Assembly: GCF_001580045.1 (NCBI RefSeq)
Contig: NZ_LSZP01000044.1
Location: 61,231 to 125,230 of the forward strand
Reading direction: 5' to 3'
DNA length: 64,000 nucleotides
Source of the DNA: Cephaloticoccus capnophilus
GTDB taxonomy: Bacteria > Verrucomicrobiota > Verrucomicrobiia > Opitutales > Opitutaceae
Below the pieces are notes generated by a model. That model did no database searches, was not told the origin of the DNA, and saw nothing but the letters and a program-made list of their open reading frames with translations. The position numbers and the translations under genes are program-made. Each line of letters begins with the position of its first letter. Position 1 is the first letter of the stretch. This document shows positions 36,113-45,306 of this stretch, piece after piece.

Positions 36113-37606
36113 TCAATTTCGCCGCGACCAGTAGACGATGAGGCCGAGTGCGGCGGTGGCGAGGGGCAGTGCAAAGACGAGCAGGCTGCGCAGCTTGAGC
36201 AGTTCGCGTTGGTCGAGCGAGAGTTGGAAGCGCTCAATCGGGCGCGGCGGGATGTTGAGTTGTGCGTCGCGGTCGATGCTCCATTTTACAGCGTTGAGAA
36301 AGAGGCTTTGGTTGCCGGGCGTGGCGATGCGGTGGTTGGCGACGAGGTCGCCGGTGCCGATGACGACGATCCGCCCGCTGCGTACGCTGAAGGGCAGGTT
36401 CCCGCGTGCTTGCACACGCTCGGAGGCGGCGACGAGGCCGAGGCGATCTGCGGGCGCGAGGTTGGGTTGGCCTTTTAGGTCAATGCCTGGGTTGTAGCCC
36501 ATCGGGCCGCGTTGGCGGTAGCTGACTTCGCCCCAAGCGGTGGGGGCAGTGGCCGCGAGCACGGAGACTTCGAGCCCGCCGCCGATGCTGCGGCCCGGGT
36601 CGGGGCGTACGCTGCGCGCGGCACCGATGCGCAGCGGCAGTCGGTAGTCGATGAGTGTACGGGTGATAGGGTGTGGGGCGAAGTGGCGGACGATTAAGTC
36701 GCCATTATCGGTGTAGCTGGAGGCTGCGGAATCGCGCACGAGGACGTCGTCAACGAGGATGCCCCAGTCGTAAAATAAGTCGTCGAGCCCGTGTGCGATA
36801 CCTGAAGCGCAGAGCACGATGAGGCGGCCTTCGCGTAGGCTGAGGTAGTCGCGCAATTGCTCTTGGGTGTGCGGGTCGTAGCGGCCTTGAGGCGTGGCCG
36901 CGATGACGAGGTCGGCGTCTTCGGGGACGCCACCGGGGGCCGGAAGGGCGAGGAGCTCGATGGCGTAGTTGCGCAGTTTGAGTTCGCTGGCGAGGCCGGA
37001 GAGGCCGCGCGCGGGGTCTACATCGTCGGGGCGTAGCTCGCCGTTTCCGGTGAGGAAGTAGATTTTTTTGCGCGCCGGGTTGGAGACGCTGAGGATTGCG
37101 GCGGTGAGGGCTTGTTCGCCACGAAAGTCTTTTCGCTCGCGTTCGGAGACGCCGTAGAGGTCGGAGAGGGCGACTTGTTGGCGGGCTTCGCCGCAGAGCA
37201 GTAAGATGGTGTTGGGCTCGGCGAGGCCGAGCTGGCCGGCGATGTGGTGCTGGCGGTAGATGTCGATGAACTCGGCGGTGATCGGGCCGTTTGGGTTGTT
37301 TTGGCTGGCGTAGCTGTACTCGCGCAGAAGGCCGCGCAGGTCGCGATAGGCTTGGGCGATTTCGGGGTTTTCGTCGTTCTCGCTGAGCGTGACGACGATG
37401 CGGACTGGGCGCTGGAGTCCGGCGAGGTAGGCGCGCGTTTCGGGTGAGAGCGAGTGGAGTTGCTGGGCGGTGAGGTCGAAGCGCCAAGCGTAGCTGCGCG
37501 CGAGGTAGTTGAGCCCGCTAAAGAGGCTCACGAAGAGCAGGGCTTGGAGCAGGAGGTTACAACTGCGGAGCCAGCGTGCGGCGCGAAAGCTGTCGGGCGA
37601 AAACAT
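36113..37606 (-). CDS. gldG: GldG-like auxiliary protein of an ABC exporter
   Basis: A 497-residue membrane protein. The N-terminal helix (LLLQALLFVSLFSGLNYLAR) leads into RFDLTAQQLHSLSPETRAYL, the conserved opening of the GldG/ABC_transp_aux family. A periplasmic domain follows (VRIVVTLSENDENPEIAQAY; KIYFLTGNGE; AGRYD-type glutamine-amidotransferase-like fold), and it closes with a C-terminal helix (LLVFALPLATAALGLIVYWS). In Bacteroidetes GldA/F/G support gliding; in Verrucomicrobia similar sets occur without gliding, so the cargo is unknown. The gap to the permease gene is 22 bases. Confidence 0.85.
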   Translation of the reverse strand: MFSPDSFRAARWLRSCNLLLQALLFVSLFSGLNYLARSYAWRFDLTAQQLHSLSPETRAYLAGLQRPVRIVVTLSENDENPEIAQAYRDLRGLLREYSYASQNNPNGPITAEFIDIYRQHHIAGQLGLAEPNTILLLCGEARQQVALSDLYGVSERERKDFRGEQALTAAILSVSNPARKKIYFLTGNGELRPDDVDPARGLSGLASELKLRNYAIELLALPAPGGVPEDADLVIAATPQGRYDPHTQEQLRDYLSLREGRLIVLCASGIAHGLDDLFYDWGILVDDVLVRDSAASSYTDNGDLIVRHFAPHPITRTLIDYRLPLRIGAARSVRPDPGRSIGGGLEVSVLAATAPTAWGEVSYRQRGPMGYNPGIDLKGQPNLAPADRLGLVAASERVQARGNLPFSVRSGRIVVIGTGDLVANHRIATPGNQSLFLNAVKWSIDRDAQLNIPPRPIERFQLSLDQRELLKLRSLLVFALPLATAALGLIVYWSRRN

Positions 37607-37628
37607 GGCGGGCGTGTTTGGGCTTTCG

Positions 37629-38390
37629 TTAGTTGTGCAGGAGCTTCGCCTCGACGCCGAGGATGCTGAAGATGAGGGCGAGCGTGGTGCCGCTTAGGTA
37701 AAAGAGGAGCTGGCGGGTGTCGACGATGCCGCGTGCGAAGTCTTCGCGATGTTGGATGATCTGCGCGTAGTGTAGGGCTTCGCGTGCGGGGTTGAAGAGT
37801 TCGCGGTCGAGCCAAGAGGCGTTTTGCAAGAGCCCGCTGCCAAAGATCAGCGCAAAGAGCAGTGTGAAGCCGAGGATGCCCGCAACGGCTTGGTTGCGCG
37901 AGAGCGAGCTGGCGAAGACGCCGATGGCGATAAAGAGCAGGCCCGATACGGCGATGAAAAGGTATCCGCCGATGAGCGCCCCCGGGTCGATGAAGCGCAG
38001 GTCGCTAGCGAAGCGGTGTAGGATGTAAAAGAAGCCGCCGGTGCTCGCCCAGAGCGCTAGGTAGAGTAGGTACGCGGCGGCGTATTTGCCGAGGACGACC
38101 TCGGTGGTGGTGACGGGGGTCGTGAGCAGCGTTTCGAGCGTGCCGAGGCGACGTTCTTCGGCGAGGCACTTCATGGTTAAGAGCGGCACCATGAAGAGCA
38201 CGGGGAACCAGAAGAGTTGGAAAAAGATTTGGGGCGGTGGGACCTCTTGGGCGGCGTTGCTGTAGTCCTGCAAGATGCTGGTGAAGAAAAACCCCATGAC
38301 CGCGAGGAAGAGCGTCGCCGCGACATAGGTACTGGGCGCGACCAGTAGCATGCGGACTTCATGGCTGAGGATGGTGAGGAAATGGCGCAT
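37629..38390 (-). CDS. gldF: ABC-2 type permease (GldF-like)
   Basis: A 253-residue inner-membrane permease with about six hydrophobic helices, beginning ILSHEVRMLLVAPSTYVAAT and including the family string MKCLAEERRLGTLETLLTTP with PVTTTEVVLGKY, characteristic of ABC-2 transporters of the NosY/GldF type. FIAVSGLLFIAIGVFASSLS and LLFYLSGTTLALIFSILGVE are later helices. It sits between the ATPase (33 bases upstream) and gldG in the same run. It should form the membrane channel with the ATPase at 38424-39497. Confidence 0.88.
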   Translation of the reverse strand: MRHFLTILSHEVRMLLVAPSTYVAATLFLAVMGFFFTSILQDYSNAAQEVPPPQIFFQLFWFPVLFMVPLLTMKCLAEERRLGTLETLLTTPVTTTEVVLGKYAAAYLLYLALWASTGGFFYILHRFASDLRFIDPGALIGGYLFIAVSGLLFIAIGVFASSLSRNQAVAGILGFTLLFALIFGSGLLQNASWLDRELFNPAREALHYAQIIQHREDFARGIVDTRQLLFYLSGTTLALIFSILGVEAKLLHN

Positions 38391-38423
38391 GGTCAGTGCG
38401 TAGGCTGGGCGGGTACGGAGCAG

Positions 38424-39497
38424 TTAGCGTTTTAAGTCTTCAGCGGTGACATCCCAACTGCGGCGGGTGGCGGCGAGGAAGACGTCTTCGAGCGTGGGCT
38501 GCGAGCGGCTGAGCGAGCGCACGCGAAAGCCTGCCTCGCCGAGCGTTTTGAGTAAGCCTTCGCCGAGCGGGTCTTCGCGTTTCGTGGTGAGGAGCCAGCG
38601 GCGAAAGCCCGTCGCGTCGGGTTCGCCGCGCGCCTCAATTTGGAGCGATTCGTCGCAGGCGCCGCAGGCTTCGGAGAGGCGGCTCGGGTCGCCTGCCGCT
38701 TCGAGTTCGTAATGCGAGTGGCCGATGACGCTGCGGCGCAGTTCCTCGGGAGTGCCTTGGGCGACGATACGGCCTTGGTTGATGATGAGCACGCGGTCGC
38801 AGGTCATCTCGATCTCGGGGAGGATGTGGCTGGAGATGATGACGGTCATCCGTCCGCGCAGGCTGGCGATGAGGTCGCGTACGATGAGGATTTGGTGCGG
38901 GTCGAGCCCGATGGTGGGCTCGTCCATGATGATGATGGGCGGCTCGGCGAGGATGGCTTCGGCGATGCCGACGCGTTGGCGAAAGCCTTTGGAGAGTTTG
39001 CCGATGATTTTGTGGCGCACGCGTTTCAAGTCGCACAGTTCGAGGACTTCGTCGATGCGCGGGCCGAGCGTGCGGCGTGGGACTTCCTTTAGCCGCCCGC
39101 GAAAATACAGGTACTCGTGTACGCGCATGTCTTCGGGTAGCGGGTTGTTCTCGGGCATGTAGCCGATGAGTTTTTTGACCTCGGCGAGTTGCGAGGTGAG
39201 TGAGTGCCCGCAGACGCTCACGCGGCCCGAACTCGCGGGGAGGTAGCCGGTGAGGATGCGCATGGTGGTGGACTTGCCTGCGCCGTTGGGTCCGAGGAAA
39301 CCGAGGATTTCGCCGCGCGGCAGCGAGAAGCTGATGTGATCGACGGCAGTCGTGCCCGCGTAGGTTTTGACTAGGTCGTGAACCTCAATCGCGGGGGCTT
39401 CGCCTCTTTCTATTGGCGTGCTCGCGTCGGTCGCACGTCGCGCAAGAGTGTTTCGGGCGGCTGTGTCGGCTGCTGTATTTTCGCTGTCGGCGGACAT
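38424..39497 (-). CDS. gldA: ABC transporter ATP-binding protein (GldA-like)
   Basis: A 357-residue ATPase powering the GldF/G exporter. It has an N-terminal 35-residue unstructured extension, then AIEVHDLVKTYAG, Walker A GPNGAGKST, Q-loop GYMPENNPLPEDM, signature LSKGFRQRVGIAEA, Walker B IIIMDEPTIGLD and the switch SSHILPEI. The C-terminal 100 residues form the extra domain seen in CcmA/GldA-type ATPases. It starts 5 bases after birA, so birA and the exporter genes probably share a transcript. Confidence 0.92.
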   Translation of the reverse strand: MSADSENTAADTAARNTLARRATDASTPIERGEAPAIEVHDLVKTYAGTTAVDHISFSLPRGEILGFLGPNGAGKSTTMRILTGYLPASSGRVSVCGHSLTSQLAEVKKLIGYMPENNPLPEDMRVHEYLYFRGRLKEVPRRTLGPRIDEVLELCDLKRVRHKIIGKLSKGFRQRVGIAEAILAEPPIIIMDEPTIGLDPHQILIVRDLIASLRGRMTVIISSHILPEIEMTCDRVLIINQGRIVAQGTPEELRRSVIGHSHYELEAAGDPSRLSEACGACDESLQIEARGEPDATGFRRWLLTTKREDPLGEGLLKTLGEAGFRVRSLSRSQPTLEDVFLAATRRSWDVTAEDLKR

Positions 39498-39502
39498 GTC
39501 GG

Positions 39503-40555
39503 CTAGGTGTTAGCGGTGCGGGGCTCAGCCGTTTCGAGTGTGACTTCGCCGGCTGCGAAACGCAGCAAGGGGGCTTCCGCCTCCCCGACCTGCGTGCTTG
39601 GGCGCAGGAGTAAGTTTCCGCTTTCGTCGATGCCGCTGGCGGTGCCTTCGATGCGTTGGGTGCCGTTTAGCACTACGACTTTCTGGCCGTGTAGCGCGTC
39701 ATGCTTGGCCCAAAGCTCGGTGAGTTGCGGGCGGTAGTCGTCGGCGATGAACTGGGTGTAGGCGAGGTGGATGCGCCCGATGAGGGCAGCGGTCAGGTGG
39801 TTAATGTCGATTGTTCGCCCGGCCTCGATCCGCAGCGAGGTGGCCGGGCGGCGTAGGTCGCTATCGGCCCAAGTGCCTGCGGCTTGGTTCACATTGAGCC
39901 CGAGGCCGAAGACGAGGTCGCGCATCTGGTCGGCATCGATGCGCGCTTCGGTGAGGATGCCCCCGCACTTGCGATTACCGAAGACGAGGTCGTTGGGCCA
40001 CTTGATTCGTGCGGGCAGCCCGAGGAGCGTGTGGATGAGTTCGCAGATGCTTACACCCAGCCAGAGGGTAAAGGTGGGCATGCGCTGCGGTGGGAGTTCG
40101 GGGCGAAAGACGAAGCTGGAATACAGGTTGCCGTGCTTGCCGCTTTGCCAGCGGCGTTTGAAGCGGCCTCGTCCCTGGGTTTGCTCGCGCGCGAGGATGA
40201 CGAAGGGCACGGGGGCGCCTCGTGCGAGTTGGCGTGTGGCTTCGTCGTTGGTGCTATCGACTGAGTCGTGAACGCTGAAGGGGAGGGCGTCGCGTCCGTG
40301 TGAGCGCAGGAGGTGCTCAATGTAGGTGGGGTGGAGTTCGAGCGGGGTCGCGGCGATGCGGTAGCCGCGGGCGTGCTTGGCTTCGAACTCAAAGCCTTGG
40401 GCACGCAGCTTTTCCATATGCTGCCAGACGGCGACGCGGCTCATCCCCAGCGTGCGCGCTAAAGACTGGCCAGAGAGGTAGTCGGGCGAGGCCGTGAGCA
40501 GCTCGTGCAGGATGACGAGTTCGGGCGAGTCAGAGTCGTGGTGGCGTCGTGGCAT
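39503..40555 (-). CDS. birA: Biotin-[acetyl-CoA-carboxylase] ligase with HTH domain
   Basis: A 350-residue bifunctional protein that makes biotinyl-AMP and loads biotin onto carboxylases. The N-terminal winged helix (YLSGQSLARTLGMSRVAVWQ) marks the repressor class (group II). The ligase core shows DSVDSTNDEA, GRGRFKRRWQSG, IKWPNDLVF, KCGGILTEA and GLGLNVNQ; the SH3-like C-terminal domain follows. The ATG at 40555 is chosen over an upstream in-frame start. It is first in the run leading into the Gld exporter. No bio genes are visible, so any operator target lies elsewhere. Confidence 0.92.
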   Translation of the reverse strand: MPRRHHDSDSPELVILHELLTASPDYLSGQSLARTLGMSRVAVWQHMEKLRAQGFEFEAKHARGYRIAATPLELHPTYIEHLLRSHGRDALPFSVHDSVDSTNDEATRQLARGAPVPFVILAREQTQGRGRFKRRWQSGKHGNLYSSFVFRPELPPQRMPTFTLWLGVSICELIHTLLGLPARIKWPNDLVFGNRKCGGILTEARIDADQMRDLVFGLGLNVNQAAGTWADSDLRRPATSLRIEAGRTIDINHLTAALIGRIHLAYTQFIADDYRPQLTELWAKHDALHGQKVVVLNGTQRIEGTASGIDESGNLLLRPSTQVGEAEAPLLRFAAGEVTLETAEPRTANT

Positions 40556-40696
40556 GCGAGTGGCTGGTCGGGGGTGGCAGACGAGTAAACGCCGACTCAC
40601 TTCCCTCCCGCAAGGGGTCTTCGCCTCTTTTTTCGCGTAGGGCGCGCGCCCGTATGATTTGGCTTATCGGGCTAATTGTGTATGGCATGCCGAGCC

Positions 40697-41002
40697 ATGC
40701 GTTACTCCGACTTTAAGGCTTCGCTCGCTGCTGCTGATTCGCCGCCCGCTGCTTTGTCCGCAGAGTTGCGTGCACTCTGGCACGATGCGAAGGGAGATTG
40801 GGAGGCGGCGCACAAGTGGGTGATGCACTCGGAGTCGCGGGCGGCGGCGTGGGTGCATGCGTACTTGCACCGTAAGGAGGGTGATCTAGCCAACGCGTCG
40901 TATTGGTACGCGCGTGCGCTCCAGCCGGTGGTCGAGGCTCCGCTGGAAGAGGAGTGGGAGCAAATCGCCCGGGCCTTGTGCGAGCTTGTTGAAGAGTTGT
41001 GA
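40697..41002 (+). CDS. Small conserved hypothetical protein
   Basis: A 101-residue protein with LRALWHDAKGDWEAAHKWVM followed by WVHAYLHRKEGDLANASYWY and RALQP, a helical-repeat (TPR-like) pattern I associate with a widespread family of small uncharacterised proteins. There is no signal or membrane segment. The ATG at 40697 is preferred over one 21 bases upstream. It is isolated and divergent from birA. Confidence 0.7.
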   Translation: MRYSDFKASLAAADSPPAALSAELRALWHDAKGDWEAAHKWVMHSESRAAAWVHAYLHRKEGDLANASYWYARALQPVVEAPLEEEWEQIARALCELVEEL

Positions 41003-41021
41003 GGCGAGCGCGTGGCCCTGT

Positions 41022-42563
41022 TTACCTGTGCGGCGTGTAGGTCGTGGTTTTGAGTTGGGCGGCGAGCGTTTGGCGAAAGTGGCTCAAGTCTTTTACGGCA
41101 CCGAGGGCGATTAACTGGCGGGCGAGATTGCCGACTGCGGTGCCTTCGAGGCTAAAGGAGAGCACGGGGATGCGCGCGGCATCAGCGGTCGCTTGGCACA
41201 GGAGCCGATTTTTGGAGCCGCCGCCGACCATGAGGATGCGCTTAAAGCGTTCGCCGGTTAGGCTTTCGAAGAGCCGCATCGAGTCAGCATGGCCTTGGCC
41301 GAGCGAGTCCCAGATGAGGCGTGCGTAGCCGACGAGGCTGCGGGGGAGGGAGAGCTTGCGCTTGCTCAACTGGGCGTCGATCGCGGTGCGCATGGAGGGC
41401 GGACTGGCGAAGCTGCCGTCGTTTAATCGGAGGCGCGACTCGCTTGGGGTTTCGCTTTGGGCAGCGGTTGCGTTGACGAGCGCGGCCCAGTCTTTGTCGT
41501 TTCTGGGGCGGTCGGCGAACTCCGCCATGAGTTGTTCTAAAAGGAAGAGTCCGTCGATGTTGGTGAGTGGGCGGAAGTGGCCGTTGCCTGCGCGTTCGTT
41601 GGAGATACGCGCTTTTTGCGCAGCGGGGCCGAGCAGAGGGCGCGGACTTTCAAACCCGACGAGTGACCAAGTGCCGGAGCTGAGGAACAGGTCGCCTTCA
41701 CCATCGGTGGGCATCGCGTCGTACGCGCAGGCGGTGTCGTGGCCGGGGACGGCGATGACTTGAGTGCCGCGCAGTTCGGGGATTGCGCGCACCGGGCCGA
41801 GTATCGCTCCCGGGACTACGGGTGGGCGAAACCAATGTTGCGGTATGCCGAACTGGGCGAGCGCGGCGGGCGACCAATTGGCATTTTCGCTTACGTCGAG
41901 TAGCTGCGAGGTGCTGGCGATGGTGAGCTCGTTTTCGGCTCTGCCGCTTAAGAGGAAGTTGAAGTAATCGGGGAGAAAGAGGCAGCGGGTGGCGAGCTGG
42001 GAGATAGCCGGGTAGCGGGTCAGCGTCTCGGCGAGTTGCAGGCTCGTGTTGTAGAAAATATTGGGAATGCCGGTCGCCTCATAGAGTCGTGCGGAGGAGT
42101 CGCGGTCGCGATTGAGCGCACGCAGAGCGGGCTGCACGCGGTTGTCGCGGTAGGCGTGCAGCGGGAAGACGAGGCGGCCTGTATCGTCGAGCAGCACATG
42201 ATCACAGCCCCAAGTATCGACGCCCAGGCTGGCAAGTTTCGTGCCACTGGGAAGACGCGCAGCCGCTTTGAGCAGGCCGCTGCGGACCTCGTGCCAAAGG
42301 GTGCCGATGTCCCAATAGGCATGTGGCCCGAGCTCGCGGTAGGTATTCGAGAAGCGGTGGGCTTCGCACAACGCGAGCCGCTCGCCCGACCAAGTGCCGA
42401 GGATCACGCGGCCACTGGTTGCGCCTAAATCCACTGCGGCGACGCTCACAGGCCGTTCTGCTTTACGTGCGGGTGCGCGGCGCAAGGGGCTTTGGGGCAG
42501 CCCGTCGCGGCGCAAGGGGATTTTAGGCGACGCGTCATCAGAGCGTGTTTTTTTGAGAGGCAT
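41022..42563 (-). CDS. rhaB: L-rhamnulokinase (FGGY family)
   Basis: A 513-residue kinase phosphorylating L-rhamnulose at C1. The fold starts VAAVDLGATSGRVILG (phosphate loop), then HAYWDIGTLW, SLGVDTWGCDHVLLDD, YRDNR and GIPNIFYNTSLQL, rhamnulokinase rather than xylulokinase or glycerol-kinase signatures; later LFLSSGTWSLVGFE, RPLTNIDGLFLLEQLM and ILMVGGGSKNRLLCQ. A 38-residue Arg/Pro/Lys-rich extension with two LRR-type repeats precedes the domain and is unusual. No rhaA or rhaD is adjacent; sugar genes at 45-52 kb may belong to the same regulon. mqo lies 44 bases upstream on the same strand. Confidence 0.88.
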   Translation of the reverse strand: MPLKKTRSDDASPKIPLRRDGLPQSPLRRAPARKAERPVSVAAVDLGATSGRVILGTWSGERLALCEAHRFSNTYRELGPHAYWDIGTLWHEVRSGLLKAAARLPSGTKLASLGVDTWGCDHVLLDDTGRLVFPLHAYRDNRVQPALRALNRDRDSSARLYEATGIPNIFYNTSLQLAETLTRYPAISQLATRCLFLPDYFNFLLSGRAENELTIASTSQLLDVSENANWSPAALAQFGIPQHWFRPPVVPGAILGPVRAIPELRGTQVIAVPGHDTACAYDAMPTDGEGDLFLSSGTWSLVGFESPRPLLGPAAQKARISNERAGNGHFRPLTNIDGLFLLEQLMAEFADRPRNDKDWAALVNATAAQSETPSESRLRLNDGSFASPPSMRTAIDAQLSKRKLSLPRSLVGYARLIWDSLGQGHADSMRLFESLTGERFKRILMVGGGSKNRLLCQATADAARIPVLSFSLEGTAVGNLARQLIALGAVKDLSHFRQTLAAQLKTTTYTPHR

Positions 42564-42607
42564 TTCTTTGGGGTAGGTATTGGGGTGAAAGCTGTAGGGC
42601 GTTTCCC

Positions 42608-44164
42608 TTACACGAGTCGGAGTCGCTGAAGGGCTTGTGCGTGTAGGGTGCGAAACTCCCCCGCGTTTTCGGGTAAGCTGAGGTCGATCGCGGTGCTCGG
42701 AATCATCTCGGCGAGTCGTGCGCGGGCGCTGGGCTGGCTGAGCGTTTCCGCAAAACAGTTTTTCAACACTTGGAGGACGATCGCGACACTGGTTGAGGCT
42801 CCGGGCGAGGCACCGAGCAGTGCGGAGATAGTCTTGTCGGAGTTGGTGATGACTTCCGTGCCGTAGTGGACGATACCGGCCTCGCCGTCGGTTTTCTTAA
42901 TTGCCTGTACGCGGATACCGGCGTCGATGAGCCGCCAGTCCTCGAGGCGTGCGCCGGGGTAAAAGACGCGAAGCACGTCGAGCCGGTCTTTCATTGATTG
43001 GGTGCTTTGTTGGATGAGGTAGCGGATGAGCCCGAGGTTGCTCACGCCGATTTTGAGGAGCGTCGCGAGGTTGTGTGGGCGGATGGAGCGGGGCAGGTCG
43101 CTCCGGCGTCCGCTCTTGTGCAAAAACTTCGTCGTCCACGAGCCGAAGGGGCCGAAGAGCAGTGTCTGCTTCCCGTTGAGGATACGGGTGTCGAGGTGGG
43201 GGACGGCCATCGTGGGCGCGGTGTCGAGCGGCTGGCCGTAAACTTTGGCGCAGTGGCGGGCGACGATGTCGGGATTGTCGCAGACGAGCCATTGGCCGCC
43301 GATGGGGAAGCCGCCCAGTCCGCGTTGCTCGGCGATCCCGGCTTTTTGTAGGAGCGGGAGACTGCCGCCGCCCGCGCCGACGAAGACAAATCTCGTGTGA
43401 ACGTGCCGGACTGTGCCGCTGCGCAAGTCGCGTACCGTCACGCGCCAGCCCTTGCCCGCGTGCCTCCCCCTGTCGGGTTTCGCAGTGATTTTTTCGAGGT
43501 CGGTGACGCGTTGGGAAGGGGTGACGGCGCAGCCTTCTTGGGCGGCGAGCCAAGCGAGAAGCCCGCGTGCAATCTCGCCAAAGTTGACGTCTGTGCCGTG
43601 TGGCGTGCGGGTCGCTGCGATGGGCGTATCCCCGCGCGCGTCGAGGAGCAGTGGGGCCCACTCGGCGATTTTTGCGCGGTCGCTCGTAAACTGCATCTCG
43701 CTAAAGAAGTGATGTCGCGAGAGCCCGCGGTGCCGCGAGGCGAGGAAGTCTACCCATTCTGAGCCGTGGACGAAGCTGATGTGCGGCACGGGGTTTATGA
43801 AGGCGCGCGGCTCGGGCAGCATGCCGTGTGCGGCGGCGTAGCCCCAAAACTGGAGCGAGTGCTCAAAGTCGCTGAAAATGCTGATGGCTTTGGCGACATC
43901 GACTTCGCCGCTCGCGCCGCGTGTGGGCGTGTAGCTTAGCTCGCAAAGTCCGGCGTGGCCTGTGCCGGCGTTGTTCCAGCCGTCGGAGGCTTCTTGGGCG
44001 AGCCCCTCGGTCGCTTCGTAGACTTGGATACGCAGCGTGGGGTCGAGGCACTTGAGGAGCGCGGCGAGGTTGGCCGACATGATGCCGCTGCCGACGAGGA
44101 GCACATCGGGCGAGTCGATGTGAGTAGTGGTGGCAGCTATGGGAGCGCGACGAGCAGACGACAT
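42608..44164 (-). CDS. mqo: Malate:quinone oxidoreductase
   Basis: A 518-residue FAD-dependent peripheral membrane enzyme that oxidises malate to oxaloacetate and reduces quinone. VLLVGSGIMSANLAALL is the FAD loop; WNNAGTGHAGLCELSYTP, FINPVPHISFVHG, FVFVGAGGGSLPLLQKAG, GFPIGGQWLVCDNP and FGPFGSWTTKFL are strong family strings, and SALLGASPGASTSV sits near the C-terminus. The ATG at 44164 is chosen, since upstream codons lack homology. It is divergent from purU across 93 bases that should hold both promoters. With menB it implies electron entry at menaquinone. Confidence 0.93.
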   Translation of the reverse strand: MSSARRAPIAATTTHIDSPDVLLVGSGIMSANLAALLKCLDPTLRIQVYEATEGLAQEASDGWNNAGTGHAGLCELSYTPTRGASGEVDVAKAISIFSDFEHSLQFWGYAAAHGMLPEPRAFINPVPHISFVHGSEWVDFLASRHRGLSRHHFFSEMQFTSDRAKIAEWAPLLLDARGDTPIAATRTPHGTDVNFGEIARGLLAWLAAQEGCAVTPSQRVTDLEKITAKPDRGRHAGKGWRVTVRDLRSGTVRHVHTRFVFVGAGGGSLPLLQKAGIAEQRGLGGFPIGGQWLVCDNPDIVARHCAKVYGQPLDTAPTMAVPHLDTRILNGKQTLLFGPFGSWTTKFLHKSGRRSDLPRSIRPHNLATLLKIGVSNLGLIRYLIQQSTQSMKDRLDVLRVFYPGARLEDWRLIDAGIRVQAIKKTDGEAGIVHYGTEVITNSDKTISALLGASPGASTSVAIVLQVLKNCFAETLSQPSARARLAEMIPSTAIDLSLPENAGEFRTLHAQALQRLRLV

Positions 44165-44257
44165 GGTGGAGGGAAAAAATCTCGGCTCGCCAAAAATACG
44201 AGCCCAAGCCTGCCTTCCGCGTCGCCTTGTGACAAAGTTTTCTCTCTTCACCACTCC

Positions 44258-45181
44258 ATGACCTCGGCTCCAATTTCGGCAGGGTCTTCTCCTGTGCCTG
44301 CTTCCCAAGCGCGGCTGCGCCTAATCGCGAGTTGCCCCGACCGAGTGGGAATTGTCGCGCGTGTGGCGACGTTTTTGGCAGAGCGCGGGGCCTCAATCAC
44401 TGAGGCCAACCATTACCACGATGCGTCCAGCCAGTGGTTTTTCATGCGCTCTGAGTTTGCGATTTCCGTGGGCGGGGCGGAGCAGCGCCAAGCTCTGCTG
44501 GCAGGGTTGGCCGATGAATTTCGCCCAATTGCCGAAGGGTTTGATATGGAGTGGCGTTTCACTGACGCGCAGCGGCCTCAGCGTGTCGTCATCCTGGTGA
44601 GTCGTTTCGACCATTGTTTGGCGCACCTGCTGCATCGGTGGAAGTCGGGCGATTTACCCTATGACTTGCCGTGCGTCATCTCCAATCACGATGACCTGCG
44701 CTCGCTGGTCGAGTGGTACGGAGTGCCGTTTCACCATGTGCCTGTGCCGCGCGACGCCGCGGGGAAGGAGGCGGCCCTGAAGCGCACGGCGGCTCTCATG
44801 GACGAGGTCGCGCCCGATACGATCGTGCTCGCGCGCTATATGCAGGTTTTCCCGCCTTGGCTCTGCGCGCGTTATCCGAGTCGGATTATCAATATCCACC
44901 ACAGTTTCTTGCCTTCGTTTGTGGGTGGGCGGCCTTATCATCAGGCGGAGGAGCGCGGAGTGAAGTTGATTGGTGCGACTTGTCACTATGTGACCGAGCA
45001 GCTGGATGCGGGGCCGATTATCGAGCAAGACGTCGTGCGTATCCGGCATAGCGATACGATTAAGGACATGATGCGATTGGGGAAAGACGTGGAGAGCGCG
45101 GTATTGGCGCGCGGACTACGGCTGCATCTCGAAGATCGTGTGCTCGTCCACGGGCACAAAACTATCCTCTTTTCGGAGTAG
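44258..45181 (+). CDS. purU: Formyltetrahydrofolate deformylase
   Basis: A 307-residue enzyme that hydrolyses 10-formyl-THF to THF and formate, balancing one-carbon pools. The N-terminal ACT domain (LRLIASCPDRVGIVARVATF; ASITEANHYHD) senses amino acids; the formyl-transfer domain has VVILVSRFDHCLAHLL, ISNHDDLRSLVEWYGVPFHH, NIHHSFLPSFVGGRPYHQA (catalytic Asn and His) and LIGATCHYVTEQLDAGPIIEQ (catalytic Asp). Length and order fit PurU, not PurN. A convergent terminator follows at 45234. Confidence 0.94.
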   Translation: MTSAPISAGSSPVPASQARLRLIASCPDRVGIVARVATFLAERGASITEANHYHDASSQWFFMRSEFAISVGGAEQRQALLAGLADEFRPIAEGFDMEWRFTDAQRPQRVVILVSRFDHCLAHLLHRWKSGDLPYDLPCVISNHDDLRSLVEWYGVPFHHVPVPRDAAGKEAALKRTAALMDEVAPDTIVLARYMQVFPPWLCARYPSRIINIHHSFLPSFVGGRPYHQAEERGVKLIGATCHYVTEQLDAGPIIEQDVVRIRHSDTIKDMMRLGKDVESAVLARGLRLHLEDRVLVHGHKTILFSE

Positions 45182-45233
45182 GTAGGCGTTTAGCGGAGTA
45201 GGCGCTCAGTGAGCGTTTCCCGAGTAGGCGCAA

Positions 45234-45268
45234 AAAAGCCGCGACGGGGAGGGAGCATCGCGGCTTTT
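45234..45268. terminator. Bidirectional terminator between purU and the oxidoreductase
   Basis: AAAAGCCGCGA (45234-45244) and TCGCGGCTTTT (45258-45268) form an 11-bp perfect stem, with a T-run on the plus strand and an A-run upstream that serves the minus strand. It serves two convergent genes. Confidence 0.88.
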
Positions 45269-45306
45269 GGGATTGGCCAAGTTTTTTTGGCGTAGTCGAA
45301 AACTCC

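Noticed and set aside
43955..44257. Upstream extension of purU into mqo
   Set aside because: It is antisense to mqo and not homologous to PurU; the ATG at 44258 precedes the ACT domain.
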